A stretch of 64,000 nucleotides of DNA, taken from assembly GCF_965227785.1 (NCBI RefSeq), contig NZ_OZ245785.1, forward strand, positions 3,038,001 to 3,102,000, read 5' to 3'. Source of the DNA: Gracilimonas sp965227785 (GTDB taxonomy: Bacteria; Bacteroidota; Rhodothermia; Balneolales; Balneolaceae). Shown in pieces: positions 25,101 to 35,100 of the stretch (position 1 is its first letter; each line of letters starts with the position of its first letter). The notes under the pieces were generated by a model, which was not told the DNA's origin, searched no databases, and worked only from the letters and a program-made list of their open reading frames with translations. A program made the translations under genes and the position numbers.

Positions 25101-26106
25101 TTTTCTTCTTCTTATCCTCAAACTTATCGTAGGCTTTAATGATATCGCGGACCAGTTTGTGGCGTACTACGTCCTCTTCGCCGAGATATACGAAATCAAT
25201 TCCTTCAATATCCTGCAGAATTTTCTGAATGGATATAAGTCCCGATTGCTGACGATGGGGGAGATCGGTTTGTGTAATATCCCCGGTAATAATAGCCCGG
25301 CTGTTAAATCCGATTCGGGTGAGGAACATTTTCATCTGTGTGTTTGTGGCATTCTGTGCCTCATCCAAAATCACAAATGCGTTATTGAGCGTACGTCCAC
25401 GCATGTAGGCGAGTGGGGCAATTTCAATCACATTTTTGGTCAGGTGCAGCTCCAGTCGGTCCCGGTCAATCATATCTTCCAGGGCGTCATATAACGGACG
25501 GAGATAGGGATCAATTTTTTCTTTTAGATCACCCGGGAGAAATCCCAGATTTTCTCCGGCTTCAACGGCGGGTCGTGCCAAAATAATTTTTCTTACCTGG
25601 CGGTTTTTCAGAGCCTGAACGGCCAGGGCAACGGAAGTATAAGTCTTTCCGGTTCCAGCGGGACCAATAGCGAACACAATATCATGCTCTGCTGAAGAAC
25701 TAACGATTCTTCGCTGTCCGGGGGTTTTAGCCGTTATAGCTTCTCCGTTGTGGGTGTGAATGATGGTATCGCCCGTTTCATCCAGTGTGCGGATTTGAGG
25801 CCGACCAGCAGTGGTTTCCCCACTTTTAAGAGCAACCAGGGTTTTAACATCGTCCTCGGCTACTTTGCTCTTGCGATCCAGCAGCTCGATCATCCCTTCA
25901 ATTACTTTGGTAGCGGTATCAACTTCCTCTTGTGGGCCTGTTAGTTTAACACGGTCGCCACGAGTATTGAATTTGGTTTCGGGAAAAGCCTTATCTAAAG
26001 CAATGATGTTGTGATCATGCAGTCCAAACAGGGCAACGGGATCGGCCCCTTTGATTTCAATGACTTGTTCTGAAAGTGTTTTCTCGTCTTCTATGGCAGT
26101 ATAAAT
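25096..26106 (-). CDS. PhoH-family ATPase with apparent ATT start
   Basis: Cytoplasmic AAA-like ATPase thought to act in RNA metabolism, often beside ybeY. The C-terminal ATPase domain shows Walker A GPAGTGKTYTSVALA, RPAVEAGENLGFLPGDLKEKIDPYLRP and FVILDEAQNATNTQMKMFLTRIG, ending in a poly-Lys tail. The only ATG in frame (25893) would give 265 residues and drop the conserved N-terminal domain, which is clearly encoded upstream: EIKGADPVALFGLHDHNIIALDKAF and RGDRVKLTGPQEEV. No ATG, GTG or TTG exists between the in-frame stop (26140-26142) and 25893, so ATT at 26106 (or ATC at 26139 or 26133) must be the start if the domain is translated. From 26106 it has 336 residues, normal size. The gene follows rpe. 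Confidence 0.85.
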   Translation of the reverse strand: MYTAIEDEKTLSEQVIEIKGADPVALFGLHDHNIIALDKAFPETKFNTRGDRVKLTGPQEEVDTATKVIEGMIELLDRKSKVAEDDVKTLVALKSGETTAGRPQIRTLDETGDTIIHTHNGEAITAKTPGQRRIVSSSAEHDIVFAIGPAGTGKTYTSVALAVQALKNRQVRKIILARPAVEAGENLGFLPGDLKEKIDPYLRPLYDALEDMIDRDRLELHLTKNVIEIAPLAYMRGRTLNNAFVILDEAQNATNTQMKMFLTRIGFNSRAIITGDITQTDLPHRQQSGLISIQKILQDIEGIDFVYLGEEDVVRHKLVRDIIKAYDKFEDKKKKK

Positions 26107-26217
26107 TTTTGAATGAAAGAATTGCCTAAAGATAAGGATTTAGCAGAAGAAATGATGCAGGGATGCCTTGGAAGCTATCTTTCAGTAAACCAATTTATAA
26201 AGGAGAATCCGGATGGA

Positions 26218-26886
26218 TTACCCCAGCTTTTCTGTAAGTTCTTCAAATCGGGCGGAAATATCTTCGGCGCTGAACACGCTGCTTCCGGCTACGAGAATGT
26301 CGGCACCGGCTTCTGCTACTTTTTTTGCGTTCTTAAGGTTTACGCCACCATCAACCTGAATGAGGAATCCGAGTTCTTGATCGTCACGGATTTCAGCCAG
26401 TTTCTGAAGTTTTTCATAACTGCTTTCAATAAAACTCTGTCCGCCAAAGCCGGGGTTTACGCTCATAATCAAGACCAGGTCTACATCATTCAGAACCGGC
26501 TCAATATTGTGGAGTGAAGTCGCAGGGTTTACAACAACGCCCGTCATAATCCCATACTTTTTGATGTTCTGAAGAGTTCGGTGAAGGTGAGGGCAAGTCT
26601 CGAAATGAACGGAGATTAAATCAGCTCCGGCCTGAACAAATGCCTCCACATAGTCATCCGGGTTTTCGATCATCAAATGTACGTCGATAAAAGCTTCAGG
26701 GGCAGCAGATTTTGCGGCTTTAACCACGCCCGGTCCATAACTGATGTTGGGCACGAAATGCCCGTCCATGATATCACAGTGAATCCAGCTTGCCCCTCCT
26801 TTAACTGCATCATCAATATCTTGTCCAAGGTGTGCAAAATTGGCTGCTAAAATGGATGGTGCAATCAGGGGAAGTTGGAAATTCAT
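26218..26886 (-). CDS. rpe: Ribulose-phosphate 3-epimerase
   Basis: Interconverts ribulose 5-phosphate and xylulose 5-phosphate in the pentose phosphate pathway. The TIM-barrel of 222 residues shows IAPSILAANFAHLGQDI, WIHCDIMDGHFVPNISYGP (metal His and Asp), DVHLMIENPDDYV, VLIMSVNPGFGGQSFI, QVDGGVNLKNA (catalytic Asp) and GADILVAGSSVF. All active-site residues are present. The start overlaps the preceding PASTA gene by four bases (ATGA, 26883-26886), so the two are translationally coupled. Confidence 0.97.
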   Translation of the reverse strand: MNFQLPLIAPSILAANFAHLGQDIDDAVKGGASWIHCDIMDGHFVPNISYGPGVVKAAKSAAPEAFIDVHLMIENPDDYVEAFVQAGADLISVHFETCPHLHRTLQNIKKYGIMTGVVVNPATSLHNIEPVLNDVDLVLIMSVNPGFGGQSFIESSYEKLQKLAEIRDDQELGFLIQVDGGVNLKNAKKVAEAGADILVAGSSVFSAEDISARFEELTEKLG

Positions 26887-27743
26887 TGATCAGGGTTGTT
26901 ATTGGGTTGGTTTTGGGGATTGTTGAGAGAATCAGGGTTAGCACCTGAATTATTATCGGTTGAGTCGATGATCACGGCTCCACCTTCGCTCTGCTCGATA
27001 ACTTCAAAGCGTTCGGAAATAACCAGCGTCAGACTTTCTCCTTCACGAAGTTCTTCCGCTTTAGGAGAAAAATCGAGTACGGTATTGGGGACAACATCTT
27101 TGGTTGGTCGGAATTGAACTTCCCCTACTCTGAATCCGGCTTCACGTAGTTTAAGCTGTGCTTCAGGCAGCCTGAGTCCAATAATTTCGGGGACAGTGAT
27201 AATCCGGCTACCAAATCCGTCTCCTACTACAAGGTCTATCACCGTGCCTTTTTCAACGGTCGTTCCGCCGGAAACAGACTGACGGATGATGGTTTTAAAT
27301 CGCGATGATTCATAGCTGCGACTGCCCACTTCCAGTCCATAATTCTGAAGCTGTATCTCGGCATTACGAAGGGAGAGATCAACGACATTAGGGACCACCA
27401 CTTGTGGTTTCACTTCGTTGTTTACCGTGAGATAGATTTTTCGATTCGGCTTTACGATGTTATCGGCGCTGGGGCTTTGGTCAATCACATAGTTGGCTGG
27501 GTAGGCTGAGTTGGCGCGTCGGTCAGCAACTTCAAAACGAAGTCCGTAGTCGGTTAGCAGAGCCTCGGCTTCTTCTAATGAAATCCGGGTTACATCCGGC
27601 ACGGTTACCCCTTCATTATAATTGGTGTAGTAGGGCATAATGAGGTTGTCAGCCACATATAGAAAAGCTGCACCAAATAGCATCAGCGATAAGGTACCGA
27701 TATAAAAATACTTGTTAGTCAGAATCTGCTTGAGCATGTACAT
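26883..27743 (-). CDS. PASTA-domain membrane protein
   Basis: One membrane helix (about residues 12-30, YFYIGTLSLMLFGAAFLYVAD) is followed by three PASTA domains (about 43-110, 113-180 and 184-250). They are recognisable by VPDVTRISLEEAEALLTDYGL, VPNVVDLSLRNAEIQLQNYGL and VPEIIGLRLPEAQLKLREAGF. It ends in an Asn/Pro/Gln-rich tail. PASTA domains usually bind muropeptides or beta-lactams and are attached to kinases or penicillin-binding proteins; here neither is fused. It is probably an envelope protein with the domains outside the cytoplasm. It overlaps rpe by 4 nt. Start MYML (27743) or MLK (27737) is not resolved. Confidence 0.9.
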   Translation of the reverse strand: MYMLKQILTNKYFYIGTLSLMLFGAAFLYVADNLIMPYYTNYNEGVTVPDVTRISLEEAEALLTDYGLRFEVADRRANSAYPANYVIDQSPSADNIVKPNRKIYLTVNNEVKPQVVVPNVVDLSLRNAEIQLQNYGLEVGSRSYESSRFKTIIRQSVSGGTTVEKGTVIDLVVGDGFGSRIITVPEIIGLRLPEAQLKLREAGFRVGEVQFRPTKDVVPNTVLDFSPKAEELREGESLTLVISERFEVIEQSEGGAVIIDSTDNNSGANPDSLNNPQNQPNNNPDQ

Positions 27744-27766
27744 AAAATACAGGAACTATCAACGTG

Positions 27767-28774
27767 TTAAAAGTGCCAGGTTACAGAAAATTGCTCCATC
27801 TTCATTAGGTTAGTATTCGTCTCAATACGGCTGTTTTTAAGCTGAACCGTGAATAATGCATCGAAGGCGGAGACTACATGGTTTACTACCAACAGCTTGA
27901 GGATGTTCCCGGCTGCCCTATAGTTGTTATTGAATTCCTGAGCGCGATCTCGTCCCTGGTAGAAAAGGGTAAACGGTTCATCCCTGCCATTCCACATGTA
28001 TCGGTACATATCCGGGCTTTGGTTGGCTGCCGTGGTAATTTGCCCGTACCAATCCTGCCATCCCGGCTGATACTGATAGTACTTGCTGATGAGCTCGTAG
28101 TATTGTTGAGAGCCATAATCCGGTAGCAAGTGTGAAAACTCACTACCTCTTTTGCAACTTGGTGGATTTGTATTACCACAATTCTCAGGAGTATTAAATA
28201 CAAACGGGGTTCTTTTCTCAACTCGGTGCAAATTGTCAAGCTCGACTTTCGACCAATCTTTAGTTGTATTTCCAAAGTTCGGGTTTTTTCCCTGAATATC
28301 AGCTTGTAAGTCTTGCCAGCCGTTATCCAGATTATTCTGCATGGAATAATTTACCAGCCATTCCGCATAAGCCAATACACTCCAGTTTTGATGGGTAAAC
28401 TCTTCGTACGCTTTTTCCTGCCGGCGGGCTGTTGCATTCCGGTCGAGATGGTAGATAATACCTACAGCTTCAATGGCGAAGTAGATTCCGGCCCGTACCC
28501 ACTTTCCATTTGCTGCCTGACCCGAACCCGGAATAATAGCCGAAGCCGCAAAAGCAACAACCGGCTTGGTACGTGGAAGCTCTAAGAATGATGACTTTCC
28601 ATTTGTGTAAGCAGACCGATAAGAGAAATCAGATAGTGAGATTTCACCGGAACCTTTTGCAGTCGATTGTTCAGCTTTCTTGAATATCTCATTACTGAAA
28701 TTGCTCAGCGTCTGGGCTTTGCTTCCGGCTGAAGTCAGCAGTAACAGGATCAAGATGAAAGAAAGCTTTCTCAT
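27767..28774 (-). CDS. Secreted DUF5683-like protein, 335 aa
   Basis: A signal peptide MRKLSFILILLLLTSAGSKAQ has a clear cleavage site (SKA-Q). The conserved centre is PVVAFAASAIIPGSGQAANGKWVRAGIYFAIEAVGIIYH, which resembles DUF5683/'SNPGQGQ'-type small membrane segments where two helices follow the PGxGQ motif. The rest is a helical soluble domain with TPENCGNTNPPSCKRGSE, two cysteines probably bonded. Function unknown; it is likely a periplasmic or outer-membrane partner in the type IX locus because its start overlaps the upstream MA-protease gene by four bases (28771-28774). Confidence 0.75.
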   Translation of the reverse strand: MRKLSFILILLLLTSAGSKAQTLSNFSNEIFKKAEQSTAKGSGEISLSDFSYRSAYTNGKSSFLELPRTKPVVAFAASAIIPGSGQAANGKWVRAGIYFAIEAVGIIYHLDRNATARRQEKAYEEFTHQNWSVLAYAEWLVNYSMQNNLDNGWQDLQADIQGKNPNFGNTTKDWSKVELDNLHRVEKRTPFVFNTPENCGNTNPPSCKRGSEFSHLLPDYGSQQYYELISKYYQYQPGWQDWYGQITTAANQSPDMYRYMWNGRDEPFTLFYQGRDRAQEFNNNYRAAGNILKLLVVNHVVSAFDALFTVQLKNSRIETNTNLMKMEQFSVTWHF

Positions 28775-31700
28775 AACAGTTCAAAATCAAAGGTTATACC
28801 AAAGTGAATAAGTAATTCACGTCCATAGGTAACTTTGTTGCTTTGTGAGTTCGTAATAAAATCCTCAGGCAGGGTTAAGGTGAACTCATTGAAGCCGTAA
28901 GCACCACTTACAAAGAACTTCAGCGGGAATAAATAGTATCCGTTTAAAGCTAAGCGAAGTTCTGCTCCTACACCGGATTTAAGGTTACTGCCCGTGTCGT
29001 AAGGGCTACGCCATCCATTACCGGTCTCAAAGAAGAAACGTGCAAAAACTTTATCCAGTGTATATGGCCCCACTTGTTTATTGATGTTCCTGAAAATAGG
29101 GGCAAACCAGGACATGCTGGCAAAACCGGTGGTGCTTCCACCCAATGCAAAATAGGGATAACTTCTCAGTCCCAGGAATCCACCCACATAATCCGCATAA
29201 AAAGAATCGCCGGGATTATTGAAGTAGTGAAAGCCTCTCACACGTGCCTGAAATGCCTGATCGCCAAATGTTTTAAATCCATACCGCATGTGGATTTCGG
29301 TAGAGTGATTCTCGGATTTTTTGAAAACGGGAGAAAGGGAACCATCATCAATTTCATACTCTTCCAGCAACTTGGATGGTTGATATTGATAACGTGCATA
29401 TCCTTTTAGACCAAGGGGAGCAATATCGGCATCATTGGAGTAGGTGTAGTAATCAAAAGTGTAGGAAGCGGATAAGGTAGTTCCCCGGAAATACTGCGAG
29501 GAAGATCCGCTTACCTGTGCTTTCAGTTCGCGGGAATAGAAATCATCGGTTGAGACACGATAGGGGCTATAGGCAATACCAAGTTCAAGCATACTTCTTC
29601 GGCTCAACTTGCTCCTGAAATATAAGCCGGCCTCCCAGATGTCATAGGCAATGTCCACAGAGATGGTATCAGGCTGGCCGCAGGAAGTACATCTGAATTC
29701 TTCAATCGATAAACCGTCTGAAACATTTCGGCGGAGGTTATAGATCTCCAGTGCCACAGTTGGGGACCAACTACGCTCGATAAAAGGGAGTCCGCGGTGC
29801 TCGGCAATCAAAAAAGCATCTCGGTCTAAGCCAAATAGTCGATCAGGTCGGAAAAATCCCCCGATGCTTTCTGCTGGTTGAGAAGCAACACCTACCATCA
29901 ACCCGCCAAATAAACTCAACTTGTCAATCACATCACGGGAAGAAAAATAAACGCCCGGCTTGGCATCCCGAAGAAGGTTTTCACCAAACTGCCCGATTTT
30001 CCCATTCTTTATCAGCGTGCCGTTATTTCCGTTTATTTGGGAATAATTATCGAATCTTAGTACCGGAAAGAAACTGAATCCGGAATAGGTGTCTTCATAT
30101 TCCCGATAGGTGCGCTCGCTGTTGTCATCAATAGTGGACAAGTCAAACCGGTAACTACCAGTGTCAGCGATAGCCTGAGCCTGTTCACCAAAGGGACGAA
30201 TATCGGTATCATCAAAATCATTCAGCTTGTTGATGTACTCAAAATCAGCACCGGGCTCCATAATTTCATCAGGGAACGGAGGTTCATAATAACCAAATCG
30301 GGGTTGTGCTAGCAGACTGTTCTCGGGTAATGACTTTATCTTATAGCCGTCGCCATGATACTCTGAAAAATAAAGAATCTCGTCTTCCCCGATAAATGGC
30401 ATAAATGCCCCTCCCAGTACGCTGGTCAACTGTTGTGATTCTCCACTACTCAGCGGAACACGAAAGATATTAAAGATGCCTTCAGGATTGGCCGAGTAGT
30501 ACAGGTAGTTGCCATCCGGCCCAATATGAGGATCCCGGTAATCGATGTATTTATCCGATAAGTATGGGAGCACGACGCCCGACTCAACATCAAGAATGTA
30601 GATATTGCGGTTTCCATTTACGGCTTTGGTAAAATAAATTTTGGAATCGGTTGGTCCCCATTCCGGAGTATAAACTGTTTCCCCGCTTTTGTAGTTAGTT
30701 AATTGTGTTACAGAATCCGCGTGTTCGGGGTGAAGTAGTACGAGGTTTTGAGTACCCTGCGAATACTGAACGGCTACAATCTTGTTGTTATCCTTATTCC
30801 ATGCAGGCGATTCAATACGTGCACTGTTTGTAAGACGCTTGCTTTCATCTTTCTCAATATCATAAATGAAAATATCCCGGTAGTGTTCTCCATACTTATT
30901 TTTCTTGTTGATGGCATAAGCTATCCGGTTGCCGTCGGGAGAAAAAGAAAATGAAGATTCCAGAAAAGTGAGTACCGGCTCCAGAGAACTAACGTGATTT
31001 TTGTGTTGATGGGTATCAAGATCATCGATCACTGCTATTTCCTTCGCTTCACCATTTATGTCTTGCAGGTATAAAGAGAGCAAACCATAATCTACTCCTT
31101 TGTTAGAGAGGTAAGCCAGTTTGGTGCCATCCGGAGATTGTTGAGGGTAAAAATTGAAGAATCCGGCCTCCTCAACGGTATCGCTTAGGGTAGGGGTGAT
31201 TCCTTCCGTAGCCGTAGCATAAAACGCTTTACGTTCCTCAATCCAGTCATTGAAAACCTTATTGCCCGGGAGTCCGGTTGCTATTTCGATAGCTTCCTCA
31301 ACTGTGTAAACGCCTTTTTCACCTAAGGAAGAGGTGATTTCTCTTAGTACTTTATCCCCAAAACGATTAGCCAGGTAAATGACAAATGCATAACCCTGAT
31401 TATATACGGTCTCACGTTCAAGGCTTGTTTTGGATGAAAACGTTCCCATTTGCTGAAGTGAAAAATACGTGTCGGTAAGGATACGCGTTCGTAAAATCAT
31501 ATCCCGGTGGCTGTCCCAGGTTTCGTATAAAAGTCCGGCTGTTTGATATTGAGCCGTACCCTCGGCCAGCCAGGCGGGAATATTTACTGTAGCAAAAGGC
31601 ATTGTTATAATACCATTGGGGAATCCATAGAGTACATCAGGGCGGCGCACATCTTCGTACGAAAGCCACTGCAAATAGAAAGCTGGAATCTTACGGCTTC

Positions 31701-32133
31701 GCTTCATTCCCTTCTGAATCTGAATAATATGAGTGTATTCGTGAGTAATTACATTTCGCAGCCAGTTGTGAGTGCCACGCAGGGGGGTATTTAAAGCGGG
31801 AAGCCAGATGTCAATTTTATTATCAAAGAAGTAGGCCGCCCCGTTAGAGTAGTCTTCCCGGTCTTTGAGAACGATACTTACTTTTTCATCCGGGGTGTAC
31901 TGGTAGAGGTCGGTAATGGGGGGATGGATTTCCTCCGCTATACGTGAAACTACCTGCGCCGATCGGCTATTTCCCTCCTGAAAATGCACCAAAAAGTGCT
32001 CACTTTCGATGGTGAACCAATCCAGATGATTCATAGGGTAATCGTAGAAGCGCACATCTGTTTGGGCCTGAGATAAGAATGGAGTCAAGCCCAAAAGCAG
32101 GAAGAAAACCGAAATTAGCTTAATTCTTCTCAT
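28771..32133 (-). CDS. Large MA-type metalloprotease fused to a propeller and outer-membrane barrel, 1120 aa
   Basis: A signal peptide (MRRIKLISVFFLLLGLTPFLSQAQ) leads to a gluzincin metallopeptidase domain (about 25-290) with H131-E132-Y-T-H135 in NVITHEYTHIIQ and the downstream Glu in IPAWLAEGTAQYQ. Residues about 320-650 carry TolB-like propeller motifs (FYPQQSPDGTKLAYLSN, FSFSPDGNRIAYAINKK, PHIGPDGNYLYYSANP). The C-terminal half from about 720 looks like an outer-membrane beta barrel (alternating hydrophobic strands such as YRFDLSTIDDN, GFKTFGDQAFQARVRGF) and ends with an aromatic-terminated strand FDFELL. It is anchored in the outer membrane with the protease presumably on one face. The start overlaps the M6-like gene by one base. 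Confidence 0.9.
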   Translation of the reverse strand: MRRIKLISVFFLLLGLTPFLSQAQTDVRFYDYPMNHLDWFTIESEHFLVHFQEGNSRSAQVVSRIAEEIHPPITDLYQYTPDEKVSIVLKDREDYSNGAAYFFDNKIDIWLPALNTPLRGTHNWLRNVITHEYTHIIQIQKGMKRSRKIPAFYLQWLSYEDVRRPDVLYGFPNGIITMPFATVNIPAWLAEGTAQYQTAGLLYETWDSHRDMILRTRILTDTYFSLQQMGTFSSKTSLERETVYNQGYAFVIYLANRFGDKVLREITSSLGEKGVYTVEEAIEIATGLPGNKVFNDWIEERKAFYATATEGITPTLSDTVEEAGFFNFYPQQSPDGTKLAYLSNKGVDYGLLSLYLQDINGEAKEIAVIDDLDTHQHKNHVSSLEPVLTFLESSFSFSPDGNRIAYAINKKNKYGEHYRDIFIYDIEKDESKRLTNSARIESPAWNKDNNKIVAVQYSQGTQNLVLLHPEHADSVTQLTNYKSGETVYTPEWGPTDSKIYFTKAVNGNRNIYILDVESGVVLPYLSDKYIDYRDPHIGPDGNYLYYSANPEGIFNIFRVPLSSGESQQLTSVLGGAFMPFIGEDEILYFSEYHGDGYKIKSLPENSLLAQPRFGYYEPPFPDEIMEPGADFEYINKLNDFDDTDIRPFGEQAQAIADTGSYRFDLSTIDDNSERTYREYEDTYSGFSFFPVLRFDNYSQINGNNGTLIKNGKIGQFGENLLRDAKPGVYFSSRDVIDKLSLFGGLMVGVASQPAESIGGFFRPDRLFGLDRDAFLIAEHRGLPFIERSWSPTVALEIYNLRRNVSDGLSIEEFRCTSCGQPDTISVDIAYDIWEAGLYFRSKLSRRSMLELGIAYSPYRVSTDDFYSRELKAQVSGSSSQYFRGTTLSASYTFDYYTYSNDADIAPLGLKGYARYQYQPSKLLEEYEIDDGSLSPVFKKSENHSTEIHMRYGFKTFGDQAFQARVRGFHYFNNPGDSFYADYVGGFLGLRSYPYFALGGSTTGFASMSWFAPIFRNINKQVGPYTLDKVFARFFFETGNGWRSPYDTGSNLKSGVGAELRLALNGYYLFPLKFFVSGAYGFNEFTLTLPEDFITNSQSNKVTYGRELLIHFGITFDFELL

Positions 32134-35100
32134 CAGTGTACTACTCCGATTTTAATGAGTTTGGTTTCAGTTTTTCCATCTACGGTAGCTTTCACCCGGG
32201 CAACATAACCACCACTTCCCCAGTCTCCGGTTTGAATCTGTACTTCCTGGGGGAAACCGCCGGGCGAAGTCAGGGATTGTTCAAAGATGATGCGTCCGCT
32301 TATCGTGATTACTGTAATCTGAACGTTTCCGCCGGGTTCGGCAAGTTCAAAACGTATGTTTGTATGTTCTGCTGCCGGATTTGGCCAGTTGTACGTTTCA
32401 TCTTCATTCAGAACTCCAAAACCGGAAGGAAATTCATTTTCTGAAGCTTGAACCCGGGCTGATACTTTATTAAAAGGAGCCTCGCCATAACGGGTTGGCC
32501 ATTTGGTATCCGATACCTGGGTTAAATTCCATGATTTTACCGTGCCATCATGGCTGACAGCATATAAATTGCGGTTATAAATAATCGGGTGTATAGGTTG
32601 AGTTTCGGATGATACAGCCTTTCCCACATATAAGGGGAAACCATCGAGCAGCTGTCCCTGATTATCGTAAGCAAAAATGTTTTGGGAAAGACTATCCTGC
32701 CCGACAACCAATGTGGCATATTCCGAATTCGATGCAATCAAATCGGTATAAAGGGGAGTGCCGATAAAATGAATACCCTCAGGAGCATCAACAGGATAAT
32801 AATCGTTAGTTGTGCCAAAGCGGTTTTGGGCAATAAGCTGATTGTTGGCTTTATCCACCCGAAGGATGGTGGCATCGTCCAGTATAGCTGGCCATTCAGC
32901 GGCAGCTTCTTCAAAAACCGGCAGCTCTGGCTGATCTGATTCGTGGTCAACCAACACAAATCGGTTATCTTCAAAAACATAAAATATCACTCTGTTGCCC
33001 AGCTGAATCGATCCTGTGTAAAGCCGGTTTTCATCAGAAATAGGTGTATAAGCATACCCGCTTAAGGATGAGAATGAAACGCCGGAATCGTACGCTTCGG
33101 AAAATTCACCACTGATAATTTCGGAACGCTGGAAAGGAGGGATTCCTTCGGAAGTAGGATTGCCATTATCTGCCATCAATCCGGCATCGGTAAAATCTGC
33201 TAAAATGGTTTCCCCGGTTTCAGAGCTTAAAAAGCCTCGGTTGACTGGTAATGTGGCCGTCCAGCTGGTATCAAATTGTTGGGTATTGGGGTTCCATGTA
33301 ATGGAAGCAACTGCAATATCAGAAATATTTGCCTCCGGTTTTCCTGCCAATACCAATTCAGTGCCGATAAATGGCTGCTGAACGGCGATACCAGAAAGTT
33401 GAAACTGCATGTTCTCGGGATCGGAAATAGAAAGAGCCGTTACCGATTGTTGAGAAGGAACAATCAAAAAAGTGTCAGTCGTGGTTTCATAAACAGACAA
33501 GGTAAGCGGGAAGTAGTTGTAGTAAGAATCATCGACGGTAAAATAGCTTTGGGAGGAATCCAGCCGTGCCGTAAAGTCTGAGGTATATAAGTCGGAATTT
33601 GGTTCATCCGCTCTTATTTTAAAAGAAGCTGTAGACAGGTTATCGGAAAAATCATACAGCTCGAAGAAGGAGGGAGCTCCTGAATTACTGCTGTTGTCGG
33701 GCCGGGTATCAGGGCCAAACCGGTTTTGATAAAAGCTTATCTCTTGTCCTGATTGTAAAATCACGCGATAGTCATTACCACTCCACCAATAATCAAAAGC
33801 AGATCCGAAAGCGGCGCTGTTATCCAATGCTCCGGGTACTCCGGCACCGATATCCTGTGCTCCGTCGGCTTCCTCTAAATCAACACCCCGTCGATCAGGA
33901 TCCGCATTTACACGCTCATTCAGAAGCCGTTGGCTGATCATGGCTTCATCAATATGCCAGATTAAAATTCCACCGTTGAGTTCTCTGTCATCGGATGGGT
34001 CATTTTCATCTTCTCCAAGATCCAGTCCACCCGGAAGGCTGAAATCAAAATTTGATGCATTCACAAAAGTACCGGCTTGCAGAAGAGAATCAAATCCTGA
34101 CTGTTGAAATACAAAGGATTCATCCTGATTGGTAAATGTTTGCTGAACTTCATTTCCATCAGGCTGACGAATGGTAATTGTAATACCGGTTCCATCAGGA
34201 TCACGGTGCCGGTTTTCGATAAGAAAGTATTCTGAACCGGAGAGATTGTATTTTGCTATGGAGTTAGGCTGATCCAGTGAACTTGCTGTTAATTGTATAT
34301 CGCCCGTTGTATTTACGTCAATTTCAAAAGGGGTCTCCCATCCTAAATACATCTTTTCCCATGCAGAGGGCTCGGGAGGTAGTAATCCGTTGTAAGAAAA
34401 GAACCCGGCACCGTCCATCAGTCCAAATCGACCGATGGCAGGATCTCCGGTTTCGGTATTGAATAAATCCGGTAAGCCCAGGTGACTTCCGATGGATGCA
34501 CAAAGAAGGCCGTTTATGGAAAGCGGAAATGCGAATTCGTTGTCTTGTATGTCCAATCCGCGGCGTGTTTCTGTTCTTGGGATAATCATAGAGTTTGTAA
34601 CACGAAATGCCCCGTCATTTACAGAAAATCCGTTGAAAGAAGGATCATTTAAAAGCTCTCCAAGATTTTCTTTTCGAAGGTATAGGGAGGGGATGTCAAA
34701 AGGGGTGATGTCCAGGTTAGTCCCCGTAAGTTCTATATCCCGCCCAACCCCGGCATGGAATATGACAAAAGCGGTTGTTTCCGGATCCAGGCCGGAAGCA
34801 TCAAAATCAGGGCCGTTCTCAACTTCTTGCCAGGCATCGCGGGCAAGTTCGGCTACTTTTTCGTTGGTAAAGGTTTCTCCGGTGGGGGAATATTCCTCCA
34901 TTTTTTTTGGGAGCCGGTAAATAGTCGGAAGAACCTGATAATCGATAGTTAACTGACCATCGGAGGATTGCTCATAATAGTTCTTGGCAAACTCCAGGTG
35001 AGCTTCAAAATAACTTCGGTTGTGAGGAAGCGGTTCAACCCTGAAGTCTTCTGCATTAGCCAGATAGGGAAGTCCGTCCATGCCATTTGGTCCAAAAATC

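Noticed and set aside
26113..26517. Plus-strand 134-residue frame starting MKELPKDKDLAEEMMQG, opposite rpe and phoH
   Set aside because: Most of it (26,218-26,517) is antisense to rpe. Its first 35 codons are in the gap and read plausibly, but there is no SD or termination context, so it is treated as a shadow, perhaps over a remnant.
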